Of a stretch of 64,000 nucleotides of DNA, positions 40,379 through 49,216 are shown piece by piece. A program made the translations under genes and the position numbers. Positions within the stretch are counted from its first letter, which is position 1, and every line of letters starts with the position of its first letter. The notes under the pieces are model-generated. The model was not told the origin of the DNA. It was given only the letters and a program-made list of their open reading frames with translations, and made no database searches. Source of the DNA: GCA-002050365 sp038235165 (GTDB taxonomy: Bacteria > Acidobacteriota > Blastocatellia > Pyrinomonadales > Pyrinomonadaceae); contig JBBSUG010000020.1 in the NCBI GenBank assembly GCA_038235165.1, positions 16,099-80,098 of the forward strand, given 5' to 3'.

Positions 40379-42499
40379 TTACTGCTCAGTCGTTTTCGCC
40401 TTTTCTTCGTCTAAAACGGATTTACGCGAAAGTTTAATTTTATTACCTTCCTTACCGATGCACTTGACGAGAACCTGCTGTCCTTCTTTGAGTTCGTCGC
40501 GCACATCGCGGATTCTTCGGTCCGAAATTTCAGAGATGTGCAGAAGTCCGTCAACGCCGGGGAAAATTTCGACGAATGCGCCGAAGTCAACAATGCGGTT
40601 GACCGTTCCCATATAGGTTTCGCCGATTTCGGCTTCGGCGGTTAAAGCGCGAATGCGTTCGACCGCTGCCTGTGCCGCTTCGCCGTCGGCGGTGGCGATC
40701 AACACCGTGCCGTCGTCAGCGATGTCAATTTTCGCTCCTGTCTCTTCAGTAATTGCCCGAATAATTTTGCCGCCCGGTCCGATCACGTCGCGGATTTTGT
40801 CCGGGTGAATCTGGATGGTAATGATGCGCGGCGCAAACTCCGACAGTTCCTCGCGCGGTTCGGCGAGTGCCTGTTTCATAATCTCCAGAATGTGCAGCCG
40901 ACCTTTGCGGGCTTGTTCGAGTGCTTCCTGCAAAATCATCGCGTTAATTCCGGCGACTTTGATGTCCATTTGCAGCGCGGTAATGCCTTCGCTGGTGCCG
41001 GTCACTTTGAAATCCATATCACCATAATGATCTTCGGCACCGGCGATGTCTGACAAAATCGCGTACCGATTTCCTTCCATCACTAAGCCCATCGCCACGC
41101 CCGCGACCGAGCGTTTGAGCGGAACTCCCGCATCAAGCATCGAAAGACAGCCGCCGCAGACCGATGCCATCGAAGACGATCCGTTTGATTCGGTGATGTC
41201 GGAGACGATGCGAATCGTATATGGAAATTCATTTTCGTCGGGCAGAACCGATTCCAGTGCGCGGCGGGCTAAATTTCCGTGACCGATTTCGCGGCGGCTC
41301 GTACCGCCGAATCGTCCGGTTTCACCAACCGAATACTGCGGAAAATTGTAGTGGAGCATAAAGCGGCGTTTGAGTTCGCCTTTTTCGAGATCGTCCATAT
41401 ATTGTTCGTCCATCTTCGTTCCCAAAGTTGACGTAACAATCGCCTGCGTTTCGCCGCGTGTGAAAAGTGCCGAACCGTGGGTGCGCGGCAGCCAGCCGAC
41501 TTCGCACGAAATCGGACGGATTTCCGAAAATTTGCGCCCATCGGGACGACGGCGGTTGCCGAGCATATCTTCACGAAAGATTTTTTCCTTCAAACGACCA
41601 AAAACTTTTCCCGCCATCGCGCGTTTTTCCGGTTCTTCTGCCGGATAACTTTCGACGACTTCTTTTTTCAGTTCGTCCACTGCGGCATAGCTCGACAATT
41701 TGTCTTTGCCTGTCGTGTCGAGCGCGGCGCGAAGGTTCTCGGAGTATTTTTTCTCAATTTCACCGGCAAATTTTTCGTCGAACTGTGCCGGTTCGAAAAT
41801 GCGTTTTTTAATTTCCAACGCTTTAAACAATTCTTTCTGCCACAAACACAAGCGTTTAATTTCCTTGTGCGCGAGCATCATCGCCTCCAGCATAATCTGT
41901 TCCGAAACTTCGTGGGCTTCGGCTTCGACCATCACAATTGCTTCTTCGGTTCCGGCGACAATCAAGTTCAACGACGATTCACGCCTTTCGTCATAGGTCG
42001 GATTGATAATGTATTTTTCGTCAACCAAGCCGACACGAACTCCCGCAATCGGTGTTTCAAACGGAATATCCGATAAATACAGCGCACACGATGCGCCGGT
42101 AATGGCGATCACGTCCGGGTCGTTATCCGCATCGGCGGAGAGAACCGAACCAATAACCTGCGTTTCAAATCGGTAGCCGTCAGGAAACAACGGGCGAATC
42201 GGGCGGTCAATTAACCGACAGGTCAAGACTTCTTTTTCGTTCGGGCGACCTTCGCGCCGAAAATAATTGCCCGGAATACGTCCGGCAGCGTAACTCGATT
42301 CACGATATTCAACAGTAAGCGGAAAAAAATCCAGTCCTTCTTTCGCTGTGTTGGCACCGACGGCGGCGACCAAAATCATCGTGTCGCCGTAGCGGATGAT
42401 CACTGATCCATTGGCTTGTTTGGCGATTTTTCCGGTTTCGACGGACAACTCTTTATCGCCTAATTTGATTGATTCTTTTAAGTATTTTCTTTTTGACAT
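40379..42499 (-). CDS. pnp: Polyribonucleotide nucleotidyltransferase (PNPase)
   Basis: This 706-residue 3'-5' phosphorolytic exoribonuclease of the RNA degradosome has two RNase-PH domains (about 10-140 and 310-540; FFRREGRPNEKEVLTCRLIDRP, RTHGSALFTRGETQA, GDMDFKVTGTSEGITALQMDIK), a helical linker, a KH domain at about 555-615 (DVIGPGGKIIRAITEETGAKIDI) and an S1 domain at about 622-690 (GTVNRIVDFGAFVEIFPGVDGLLHISEIS). The length is standard. It follows rpsO with a terminator-like hairpin between, an arrangement like that of E. coli. Confidence 0.97.
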   Translation of the reverse strand: MSKRKYLKESIKLGDKELSVETGKIAKQANGSVIIRYGDTMILVAAVGANTAKEGLDFFPLTVEYRESSYAAGRIPGNYFRREGRPNEKEVLTCRLIDRPIRPLFPDGYRFETQVIGSVLSADADNDPDVIAITGASCALYLSDIPFETPIAGVRVGLVDEKYIINPTYDERRESSLNLIVAGTEEAIVMVEAEAHEVSEQIMLEAMMLAHKEIKRLCLWQKELFKALEIKKRIFEPAQFDEKFAGEIEKKYSENLRAALDTTGKDKLSSYAAVDELKKEVVESYPAEEPEKRAMAGKVFGRLKEKIFREDMLGNRRRPDGRKFSEIRPISCEVGWLPRTHGSALFTRGETQAIVTSTLGTKMDEQYMDDLEKGELKRRFMLHYNFPQYSVGETGRFGGTSRREIGHGNLARRALESVLPDENEFPYTIRIVSDITESNGSSSMASVCGGCLSMLDAGVPLKRSVAGVAMGLVMEGNRYAILSDIAGAEDHYGDMDFKVTGTSEGITALQMDIKVAGINAMILQEALEQARKGRLHILEIMKQALAEPREELSEFAPRIITIQIHPDKIRDVIGPGGKIIRAITEETGAKIDIADDGTVLIATADGEAAQAAVERIRALTAEAEIGETYMGTVNRIVDFGAFVEIFPGVDGLLHISEISDRRIRDVRDELKEGQQVLVKCIGKEGNKIKLSRKSVLDEEKAKTTEQ

Positions 42500-42838
42500 T
42501 CGCTATTCCTCATCATCCGTCAATCGTTTTAATGGTGAATCGTAAGTAGTTAAAAATTGAGTAATGAATTTTTATTTGCGATTCACGATTGACGATTGAC
42601 GGTCTTTAAAAAAAAGGCGACAGTTGCTATGCCGTGAAGCCCTGCCGCCTTTGGATATTCAGTTGATTTGATGATTCTCATTCGTTTGGGGGTTTTAACG
42701 CTGTCACGTTCAGCATCCCCGGCAAATTCTTCGAAAGAATCATTTTATGTTGTGTGACCCGAAGCGGTCTTCTTATGGGTTTCAAGTTTAAGGATCAATA
42801 TCTGAACAGTCAACTCTTTAACTTTGAACCTGTAACTC
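42500..42838. other. rpsO-pnp intercistronic region
   Basis: This 339-base spacer holds the rpsO terminator hairpin (42608-42650) and, nearer pnp, tandem CGATTGA heptads (42588-42601) that pair with GTCAATCGT at 42519-42527. The stretch 42651-42838 before the terminator is an unusually long 3' region for rpsO, with small stems around TTCTTCGAAAGAA and GCTG/CAGC. I see no gene. A pnp promoter probably lies between 42500 and 42600. Confidence 0.5.
42608..42650 (-). terminator. Rho-independent terminator after rpsO
   Basis: On the minus strand AGGCGGCAG and CTGTCGCCT form a 9-bp stem with one G-U pair and an 18-base loop, followed by a long T-run. It would limit read-through from rpsO into pnp. 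Confidence 0.82.
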
Positions 42839-43108
42839 TTACCTTCTCAGTCCTAATTTCTCGATGATCGTGTGATATTCGTTAATATCCTGACGTTTGA
42901 GATAATCGAGGAGTTTTCTTCGCTGCGAAACTAATTTCAATAAGCCTCGCCGTGAATGATTATCCTTTTTATGCACTTTGAAATGCTCGGTCAATTCGGT
43001 AATTCTCTGAGTCAAAAGCGCAATCTGCACCTGTGACGAACCCGTGTCGTTATTGTGTGTTTTGTAATCGCTGACGATATTTTCTTTTAATTCTTTTGGT
43101 GTTGCCAT
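42839..43108 (-). CDS. rpsO: 30S ribosomal protein S15
   Basis: This 89-residue protein has standard length and motifs for S15: TGSSQVQIALLTQRI, LTEHFKVHKKDNHSRRGLLKLVSQRRKLLDYLK and the final EKLGLRR. It binds 16S rRNA at the three-way junction of helices 20-22 and in some bacteria represses its own messenger. It lies between accC (130 bases upstream) and pnp. Confidence 0.97.
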   Translation of the reverse strand: MATPKELKENIVSDYKTHNNDTGSSQVQIALLTQRITELTEHFKVHKKDNHSRRGLLKLVSQRRKLLDYLKRQDINEYHTIIEKLGLRR

Positions 43109-43237
43109 AACTTACTTAAATCAGTCTCTCCTTGTACGCAGTCGTAACCGCGTTTAATTTTTCACGAATAATCTAAAAACGATGTAAATTGTTTATGTAC
43201 TATTCATTACATATTATCTATTATTTGTTCTGAACTA

Positions 43238-44587
43238 TCAACTTTTGCTTAAAAATTCTTCCATAAATTTCGTCGAGAAATTTCCTTTTTGAAAGTTTTC
43301 ATCGTTCATAATTTTGATGTGCAGTGGAATCGTCGTTTTTATCCCTTCGACGACCATCATTTCCAATGCGCGTTTCATCCGGGCGATGGCGAGATCGCGG
43401 GTGCGGGCGTGGACGATCAATTTAGCAATCATCGAATCGTAATAAGGCGGGACGACATAGCCGGGATAAACCGCCGTGTCAACGCGCACGCCCGGACCGC
43501 CGGGAATGTTGAAAGCAGTTATTTTTCCGGGCGACGGGGTAAATTTTACCGGGTCTTCTGCGTTGATGCGGCATTCGATTGAATGCCCGACGATCATTAA
43601 ATCATCTTGTTTGTAGCCGAGTTCTTCGCCTTCGGCGATGCGGATTTGATTTCGCACGATGTCGGCGAGTGTCACCATTTCCGTTACCGGATGTTCGACC
43701 TGAATGCGCGTATTCATTTCCATAAAATAAAATGAACCGTCTTCGTCGAGTAGAAACTCAAATGTTCCCGCGCTCGAATAACCGATTTCCTGACACGCTT
43801 TGACAGCGATGGAACCCATTTTTTCGCGTTGTTCCGGTGTGATGACGGGCGACGGAGCTTCTTCGAGCAGTTTTTGATGTCGCCGCTGAATAGTGCATTC
43901 TCGTTCGCCGAGATGAATGACGTTGCCGTATTCGTCAGCTAACACCTGGATTTCGATGTGACGCGGGCGTTCAATATATTTTTCGATATAAACGCTCCCG
44001 TTTTTGAAAGCAGCGAGGGCTTCGGTCTGCGCGGTTTCGAGATTGACGGCAAGCTCTTCTTCACGGCGCACGATTCGCATTCCGCGTCCGCCGCCGCCTG
44101 CCGCCGCTTTGATAATGACCGGGAAACCAATTTCTTTAGCTAATTTGATTGCCTCTTCCGCACTTTCAATCGGTTCGGGGCTGCCGGGAAGAATCGGCAC
44201 ACCGGCGGCTTTCATCGTCCGCCGCGCTTCGACCTTATCCCCCATCAGCCCGATCACATCCGCTCTCGGTCCGATAAATTTGATGTTGCAGTCTTCGCAA
44301 ACTTTTGCAAAGGTCTGTGATTCCGCCAGAAAACCGTAACCCGGATGTATCGCGTCAACATTGGTAATTTCCGCCGCACTGATAATTGCCGGAATATTTA
44401 AGTAGCTCTGAGCGGACGGCGCAGGACCGATGCAAATCGCTTCGTCAGCATAGCGAACATGCAGTGCGTCTTTATCAGCAACGGAATGGACGGCGACGGT
44501 GCGAATGCCCATCTCTTTGCACGTCCAAATGATGCGGCAGGCGATTTCGCCGCGATTGGCAATTAAAATTTTGCGAAATTCCCGCAT
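43238..44587 (-). CDS. accC: Biotin carboxylase subunit of acetyl-CoA carboxylase
   Basis: This 449-residue ATP-grasp enzyme carboxylates the biotin on AccB at the expense of ATP, the first half-reaction of fatty acid synthesis. The motifs are intact: ILIANRGEIACRIIWTCKE at the N-terminus, the glycine-rich loop KAAAGGGGRGMRIV, EKYIERPRHIEIQVLAD, and the active-site block FYFMEMNTRIQVEHPVTE. The length is normal. It follows accB by 99 bases; the two usually form one operon, here placed directly behind the ribosomal alpha operon. Confidence 0.97.
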   Translation of the reverse strand: MREFRKILIANRGEIACRIIWTCKEMGIRTVAVHSVADKDALHVRYADEAICIGPAPSAQSYLNIPAIISAAEITNVDAIHPGYGFLAESQTFAKVCEDCNIKFIGPRADVIGLMGDKVEARRTMKAAGVPILPGSPEPIESAEEAIKLAKEIGFPVIIKAAAGGGGRGMRIVRREEELAVNLETAQTEALAAFKNGSVYIEKYIERPRHIEIQVLADEYGNVIHLGERECTIQRRHQKLLEEAPSPVITPEQREKMGSIAVKACQEIGYSSAGTFEFLLDEDGSFYFMEMNTRIQVEHPVTEMVTLADIVRNQIRIAEGEELGYKQDDLMIVGHSIECRINAEDPVKFTPSPGKITAFNIPGGPGVRVDTAVYPGYVVPPYYDSMIAKLIVHARTRDLAIARMKRALEMMVVEGIKTTIPLHIKIMNDENFQKGNFSTKFMEEFLSKS

Positions 44588-44686
44588 TTATTTTTACAAT
44601 TTTTTAGCCACGAACAACCACGAAAAATCACGAACAAATTCAAATAAAATTTTCGTGTTTTGGGTATTTGTTCGCAGCTATTAATA

Positions 44687-45253
44687 TTATTTCCTAATTC
44701 CGAAAAGCGGTTGACCAAATTCAACCGGCTGTCCGTTTTCAACGTAGATTTCGATGACTTCACCGGCAACCTCCGCTTGTATTTCGTTCATTAACTTCAT
44801 CGCCTCGACAATGCAGACGGTCGTTTCAGAAGTAACGGTTGCGCCTTCTTTCACATACGGGTCTTTGTCGGGCGAGGGCGAACGATAAAAAGTTCCGACT
44901 ATCGGCGAAGTAATTTTGTATAAATCGCTTTCCGGCGGTATTTCGGATGAAGCTGATGAGCCGCTTTTAACTTCCGAACTATTTTGAGCGACCGGCGCAG
45001 CCACGGGCGAATAAGGTTGTGCTTGAATTATTTGCGGTGCGGGATTTTTGCTCAGACGAACGCGAATATTGGCATTTTCAAATTCAAAATCGGTAAATCC
45101 GTGTTCATCAACCAAACTTGCCAGCTCGTAAAGTTCGTCCATATTCAAGGAAGGTTCAGACACTTGACTCACCTTTTTCGGCACATTTTTTTTGCCTTTT
45201 CCGCGTGATTGATCTCCGTTTTCTTCCTTCGCTTTTGCTGAACTCTCAGTCAT
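44687..45253 (-). CDS. accB: Biotin carboxyl carrier protein of acetyl-CoA carboxylase
   Basis: This 188-residue protein carries the biotin attachment motif VEAMKLMN (Lys153) in a C-terminal biotinyl domain (about 108-187), preceded by an Ala/Pro/Ser-rich linker and an N-terminal helix pair (MDELYELASLVDEHGFTDFEFE) that binds biotin carboxylase. About 35 extra, highly charged residues (KGKKNVPKK) precede that region and make it longer than most AccB. It lies 21 bases after rplQ, so it is probably co-transcribed with the ribosomal genes. Confidence 0.95.
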   Translation of the reverse strand: MTESSAKAKEENGDQSRGKGKKNVPKKVSQVSEPSLNMDELYELASLVDEHGFTDFEFENANIRVRLSKNPAPQIIQAQPYSPVAAPVAQNSSEVKSGSSASSEIPPESDLYKITSPIVGTFYRSPSPDKDPYVKEGATVTSETTVCIVEAMKLMNEIQAEVAGEVIEIYVENGQPVEFGQPLFGIRK

Positions 45254-45274
45254 TTTAAATCTGCTCCCTATCGC

Positions 45275-45778
45275 TTAACCCTTTGATAAAACTTCACGTA
45301 CACTATCAACCAATTCGATAACCGCCATCTCCGCATTGTCTCCGCTGCGACGACCGAGACGCATAATTCGTGTGTAGCCGCCGTTGCGGTCTTTATACCG
45401 TGCGCCGAGTTCACCAAACAAACGCTGCACGGCTTTGACACCGGCGGTTCTTTCAATTTTTTCCTTTGGTTCGCCTTTTTTGCCGCGAAAACGACTCTGT
45501 TCATTTTTGAACGTATGATTTCCAGCGTGAAAAAAACCGGCAGCCTGTCGGCGCAGGTGAACTTCACCGACCTTCGCATCGTCACCCGTCAACTTTTGCG
45601 CCTTACGCGCTAGCGTGATTGCTTTTTCAACAAACGGACGCAGTTCTTTTGCCTTCGGGACGGTCGTTATAATATATTCTTTCTCGGCGTTGATTAATGA
45701 TGTCGCCATATTCCGGAGCATCGAAATTCGATGTTCGGTTGTTCTTCCCAATTTACGGTGTGCTTTTAAATGTCTCAT
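45275..45778 (-). CDS. rplQ: 50S ribosomal protein L17, with an insertion
   Basis: This 167-residue L17 has a standard N-terminal part (MRHLKAHRKLGRTTEHRISMLRN) and end (GYTRIMRLGRRSGDNAEMAVIELV). Between residues about 72 and 113 there are roughly 40 residues not found in the short bacterial form, rich in basic and polar residues (FFHAGNHTFKNEQSRFRGKK). The insert replaces the usual direct step into KAVQRLF. It follows rpoA by 55 bases, as in the alpha operon of most bacteria. Confidence 0.93.
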   Translation of the reverse strand: MRHLKAHRKLGRTTEHRISMLRNMATSLINAEKEYIITTVPKAKELRPFVEKAITLARKAQKLTGDDAKVGEVHLRRQAAGFFHAGNHTFKNEQSRFRGKKGEPKEKIERTAGVKAVQRLFGELGARYKDRNGGYTRIMRLGRRSGDNAEMAVIELVDSVREVLSKG

Positions 45779-45833
45779 ATTTTCCTAAGTCTAAAGTCCA
45801 AAATTTCTAAACTTTGGATTTTGAACAAATGTT

Positions 45834-46853
45834 TTATCCCAAACTACGTCCGCCAGAACCCGGAATCGGATTTCCCTGTTCGTCAAAGTCCATTCCGAAG
45901 TCCAATCCCATTCCATGCAGCAAATCTTTAATTTCCGTCAATGATTTTTTGCCGAAATTTTTCGTATTGAGCATATCGTCTTCACTACGGCGAATCAAAT
46001 CACGAATCGTGCGGATGTCCGCATTTTTCAAACAATTATACGAACGGACGGAAAGTTCGAGTTCGTCAACCGAACGGTCGAGCAAGTCGTTTCTAAGCAG
46101 CGGCGGGCGGGCAATGTCTTCAAATTTAAAGTCTTCTTCCTCTTCTTCAAAGTTGATAAAAATGGTCATATGGTCTTTGACCAATTTTGCCGCTAGCCCA
46201 ATCGAATCATCGGGCTTGACGGAACCGTCCGTCCAAACTTCGATGATTAATTTATCAAATTCGGTATTGGAACCCTGCCGCGTTTTATCAACGCTGTAAT
46301 TAACTTTTTTGATCGGAGTGTGGACAGAATCAATCGGAATATAGCCGACCGATAAATCTTCGTCGTTATTGTATTCAGCGGAAACATATCCGCGCCCGCT
46401 TTTCAAACGCATCTCGACATTCAAATCTCCACCCGCACTGATCGTAGCGATATGAATCGTATCGTCGAGAATCTCAACATCGCCGTCGGCTTCAATATCC
46501 GCGCTGGTTACCTCTCCCGCACCGCTTTTACTGATTGTCAAAGTCTTTGAATCACTCGTATTGTGCAATTTGAACGGAACCTGCTTGAGATTCAAGATCA
46601 CATCGGTCGCATCTTCAACCACGCCTTTGATCGAAGAAAATTCGTGTTCGACTCCTTCAATTTTGACCGCCGTAATTGCTGCGCCCTCGATTGATGACAG
46701 AAGAGCACGTCTGAGTGAATTGCCGATAGTCGTTCCGAAACCGCGCTCAAACGGTTGCGCGTAAAATTTGCCGTAGCGTTCAGTCAAGGTTTCAGATTCG
46801 ACATTTAGACGTGTTGGTATTTGGAAACCGTTCCACTGATTATTTTGTGTCAT
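45834..46853 (-). CDS. rpoA: DNA-directed RNA polymerase subunit alpha
   Basis: This 339-residue protein has the N-terminal dimerisation and assembly domain (ERGFGTTIGNSLRRALLSSIEGAAI, about 37-62) and, after a linker, the C-terminal domain that contacts UP elements and activators (ELSVRSYNCLKNADIRTIRDLIRRSEDDMLNTKNFGKKSLTEIK, split here as helices near 265-310). The length is typical. Order rpsD-rpoA-rplQ is conserved. Confidence 0.97.
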   Translation of the reverse strand: MTQNNQWNGFQIPTRLNVESETLTERYGKFYAQPFERGFGTTIGNSLRRALLSSIEGAAITAVKIEGVEHEFSSIKGVVEDATDVILNLKQVPFKLHNTSDSKTLTISKSGAGEVTSADIEADGDVEILDDTIHIATISAGGDLNVEMRLKSGRGYVSAEYNNDEDLSVGYIPIDSVHTPIKKVNYSVDKTRQGSNTEFDKLIIEVWTDGSVKPDDSIGLAAKLVKDHMTIFINFEEEEEDFKFEDIARPPLLRNDLLDRSVDELELSVRSYNCLKNADIRTIRDLIRRSEDDMLNTKNFGKKSLTEIKDLLHGMGLDFGMDFDEQGNPIPGSGGRSLG

Positions 46854-46946
46854 ATTTTTAAAAAGTTGAAAAGTTGACCGAAATTGCCGGGTTGATCGAG
46901 TGCATTAAAACACCGTCACCCCAGCAAATTCAGACAACTCACTAAA

Positions 46947-47579
46947 TTACTTACTGTAAAGCTCGACAATTAACTGTTCGTTGATGTTCGCGTCAACATC
47001 TTCGCGTTTCGGCAAAGCGGAAATTGAAACGCTGAAGTCTTCGGCACCCGCTGAAATCCAGTTCGGACGACCGCGACCACCGGCGGTCTGCCACGCGCCT
47101 TCGACGTGAACATTTTTGACACTCTTGTCTTTGACACCGATCACATCGCCGGGTTTTACCTGAAACGACGGAATATCAACTTTCTGCCCGTTTACTTCGA
47201 TATGTCCATGGTTGACAAGCTGCCGCGCCTGACGGCGGGAAGTAGAAAAACCAGAACGATAAACGACGTTATCTAACCGACGTTCCAACATAAAAAGCAG
47301 ATTTTCGCCCGTCACACCCTTTTGGCGTAACGCTTTGTCAAAATAATTGCGAAACTGTTTTTCAAGCACAAAGTACATGCGCTTTACTTTCTGTTTCTCA
47401 CGAAGCTGTTGCCCGTAGCCGGACAATTGCTTACGTCGCGCCGCGCCGTGCTGTCCCGGCGGGTTGACACCGCGTTTTTCAATTGCACACGACGACTTAA
47501 AACAACGGTCGCCTTTCAAAAAAAGTTTTCCACCTTCGCGACGGCACAAGCGGCACACCGCATCTCTATATCTAGCCAT
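46947..47579 (-). CDS. rpsD: 30S ribosomal protein S4
   Basis: This 210-residue protein has an N-terminal part with four cysteines (CRLCRREGGKLFLKGDRC and SSCAIEKRG), the zinc-binding (C+) form of S4. The body (LREKQKVKRMYFVLEKQFRNYF) and the S4 RNA-binding domain (LDNVVYRSGFSTSRRQARQLVNHGHIEVN) follow. S4 starts 30S assembly on the 5' domain of 16S rRNA and in many bacteria controls translation of the alpha operon. Confidence 0.97.
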   Translation of the reverse strand: MARYRDAVCRLCRREGGKLFLKGDRCFKSSCAIEKRGVNPPGQHGAARRKQLSGYGQQLREKQKVKRMYFVLEKQFRNYFDKALRQKGVTGENLLFMLERRLDNVVYRSGFSTSRRQARQLVNHGHIEVNGQKVDIPSFQVKPGDVIGVKDKSVKNVHVEGAWQTAGGRGRPNWISAGAEDFSVSISALPKREDVDANINEQLIVELYSK

Positions 47580-47795
47580 AATATTTTTTTCCTGCTTCCG
47601 TTAAACCTATCGTGCAGATTTGCTTTATGATACTTGATTTTTCTCAAGCAATGCTCACAAATCCAATCGGCGTTATAGTATTTTTGACGGAAAAGTTTAC
47701 GGGTAAATTTCCTCTCCGAAAATTACCCTTCGTCCTTTTGATAATTTCATTCAGACTTACGATCCATAACCGGCAATCTAAAATTCTGGAATTGA

Positions 47796-48194
47796 TCAAA
47801 CTCTGCGTTTTTTCGGCGGACCGCATCCGTTATGCGGGATCGGAGTTGTATCACGAATCGAAGTGACGCGAATTCCCGCGTTGTTAATCGCTCTGATTGC
47901 TGATTCACGCCCGCCGCCCGGACCTTTAACTCTAACTTCTGCTTCGCGCATTCCGACTTCCGCCGCCTTTCGCGCTACCTCAGTCGCCGCCTGTTGTGCG
48001 GCAAAAGGCGTTCCTTTACGTGAACCGCGAAAACCGCGCGCTCCCGACGAGGATTGAGCAACAAGATTGCCGTTGACATCCGTAATCGAAATCAAAGTGT
48101 TATTAAACGATGCTGCGATAAAAACAATTCCGGTCGGAATGTTTTTTTTCTCTTTTTTGCGAAAAGTTTTTTTCTTAGTTGTTGCTTTTGCCAT
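47796..48194 (-). CDS. rpsK: 30S ribosomal protein S11
   Basis: This 132-residue S11 has the usual core: GIVFIAASFNNTLISITDVNGN, SSGARGFRGSRKGTPFAAQQAATEVA, VRVKGPGGGRESAIRAI and the C-terminal DTTPIPHNGCGPPKKRRV that lines the mRNA exit channel. It lies 216 bases before rpsD, with an A/T-rich spacer, and follows rpsM by 141 bases. Confidence 0.97.
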   Translation of the reverse strand: MAKATTKKKTFRKKEKKNIPTGIVFIAASFNNTLISITDVNGNLVAQSSSGARGFRGSRKGTPFAAQQAATEVARKAAEVGMREAEVRVKGPGGGRESAIRAINNAGIRVTSIRDTTPIPHNGCGPPKKRRV

Positions 48195-48335
48195 AATTTT
48201 ATTAGTCTTCTGTCCTTGGTTCTTTGTCCTTAGTTTTCATTCAATTTCGTTTTAACGACTGATAAAGTTTACTTCAAGAACGAAAAGTTCTTATTATTGA
48301 AAACAAAAGACAGAGAACGAATGACTAATGACAGA
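48195..48335. repeat. rpsM-rpsK spacer with foldback repeats
   Basis: The left end carries TTAGTC, TTCTGTCC and CTTTGTCC phrases; the right end carries matching AAAGACAGAG and AATGACTAATGACAG. Together they can form an imperfect stem across the 141-base spacer, with the inner hairpin AAGAACGAAAAGTTCTT. Confidence 0.5.
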
Positions 48336-48719
48336 CTACTTCTTACCCGGTGCTTTTTTCTTGGCAACGGCGGCTTTGCGCGGACCCTTGCGGGTACGGG
48401 CGTTAGTACTGGTTCGCTGTCCGCGAACCGGCAGACCGCGACGATGACGAAGGCCGCGATAACAGCCGATGTCCATCAAACGCTTGACATCCATCTGCGT
48501 ACGCTTTCGCAAATCGCCTTCAATGTTTCCCTGAGAATCTAAAAGCGCACGAATCTTCGTCAATTCGTCTTCGCTCAGATCTTTGATTTTCGTATCTATG
48601 CTAATATCGGCTTCGTTTAAAATCGCGGTTGAGCGCGGTTTTCCAATGCCGTAAATATATGTCAATCCGATTTGCGCTCTTTTATTCGGCGGCAAATCCA
48701 CCCCTGCTACACGAGCCAT
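48336..48719 (-). CDS. rpsM: 30S ribosomal protein S13
   Basis: This 127-residue S13 has normal layout: MARVAGVDLPPNKRAQIGLTYIYGIG at the N-terminus, the helix-two-turn-helix region and the C-terminal RGLRHRRGLPVRGQRTSTNARTRKG that reaches the tRNAs and the B1b bridge. A Lys/Ala-rich tail of about 12 residues extends it slightly. It follows rpmJ by 74 bases. Confidence 0.97.
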   Translation of the reverse strand: MARVAGVDLPPNKRAQIGLTYIYGIGKPRSTAILNEADISIDTKIKDLSEDELTKIRALLDSQGNIEGDLRKRTQMDVKRLMDIGCYRGLRHRRGLPVRGQRTSTNARTRKGPRKAAVAKKKAPGKK

Positions 48720-48793
48720 AATTTTCTCCTGATTCCAGACTTCATCTTCCAGATTAATTCAATTTTGCAAAGTAAAATCTGGAATTTACAATT

Positions 48794-48907
48794 TTAACCC
48801 TGTCGTTGTTTGTGTTTTGCGTTTTCGCAAATTACACGGACGATTCCTTTTCTGTGGATGACTTTACATTTGTCACACATTTTTTTTACTGACGGACGAA
48901 CTTTCAT
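48794..48907 (-). CDS. rpmJ: 50S ribosomal protein L36
   Basis: This 37-residue protein starts MKVRPSVKKMCDKCKVIHR and ends CENAKHKQRQG. The zinc ligands Cys11, Cys14, Cys27 and His32 are all present, so it is the C+ form of L36. It lies between infA and rpsM, its usual place, 18 bases after infA. Confidence 0.95.
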   Translation of the reverse strand: MKVRPSVKKMCDKCKVIHRKGIVRVICENAKHKQRQG

Positions 48908-48925
48908 AATTTTTTCCTTACATTA

Positions 48926-49147
48926 TTACTTATAGCGATAAGTTATCCGCCCCCGACCCAAATCGTAGGGCGAAAGTTCTACCAAAACTCGATCACCGGG
49001 CAGAATGCGAATGAAATTTTTCCGCATCTTACCGGAAATATGTGCTAAAACCTGATGTTGATTGTTTTCGAGTTCAACCTTGAACATCGCGTTCGGCAGA
49101 GTTTCCAATACGGTAGCCGTTACTTCAATCGCTTCTTCTTTCGACAT
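48926..49147 (-). CDS. infA: Translation initiation factor IF-1
   Basis: This 73-residue OB-fold factor blocks the A site during initiation. Family residues are plain: EVTATVLETLPNAMFKVELEN, HISGKMRKNFIRILPGDRV and ELSPYDLGRGRITYRYK. I chose the ATG at 49147; a further in-frame start at 49168 would add seven atypical residues. It sits between map and rpmJ as in many spc/alpha junctions. Confidence 0.96.
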   Translation of the reverse strand: MSKEEAIEVTATVLETLPNAMFKVELENNQHQVLAHISGKMRKNFIRILPGDRVLVELSPYDLGRGRITYRYK

Positions 49148-49216
49148 AATTACTGTGCCAAATCCCAACGAAATGACAAACTAATGATGTTACTGCTTTT
49201 TTTTGATAATTTCAAG

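Noticed and set aside
41477..42076. 199-codon plus-strand ORF inside pnp
   Set aside because: It is antisense to the PNPase coding sequence; Phe/Arg-rich composition is typical of a shadow frame.
47612..47866. 84-codon plus-strand ORF in the rpsK-rpsD spacer
   Set aside because: It overlaps the end of rpsK on the other strand and has no ribosome site or recognisable family.
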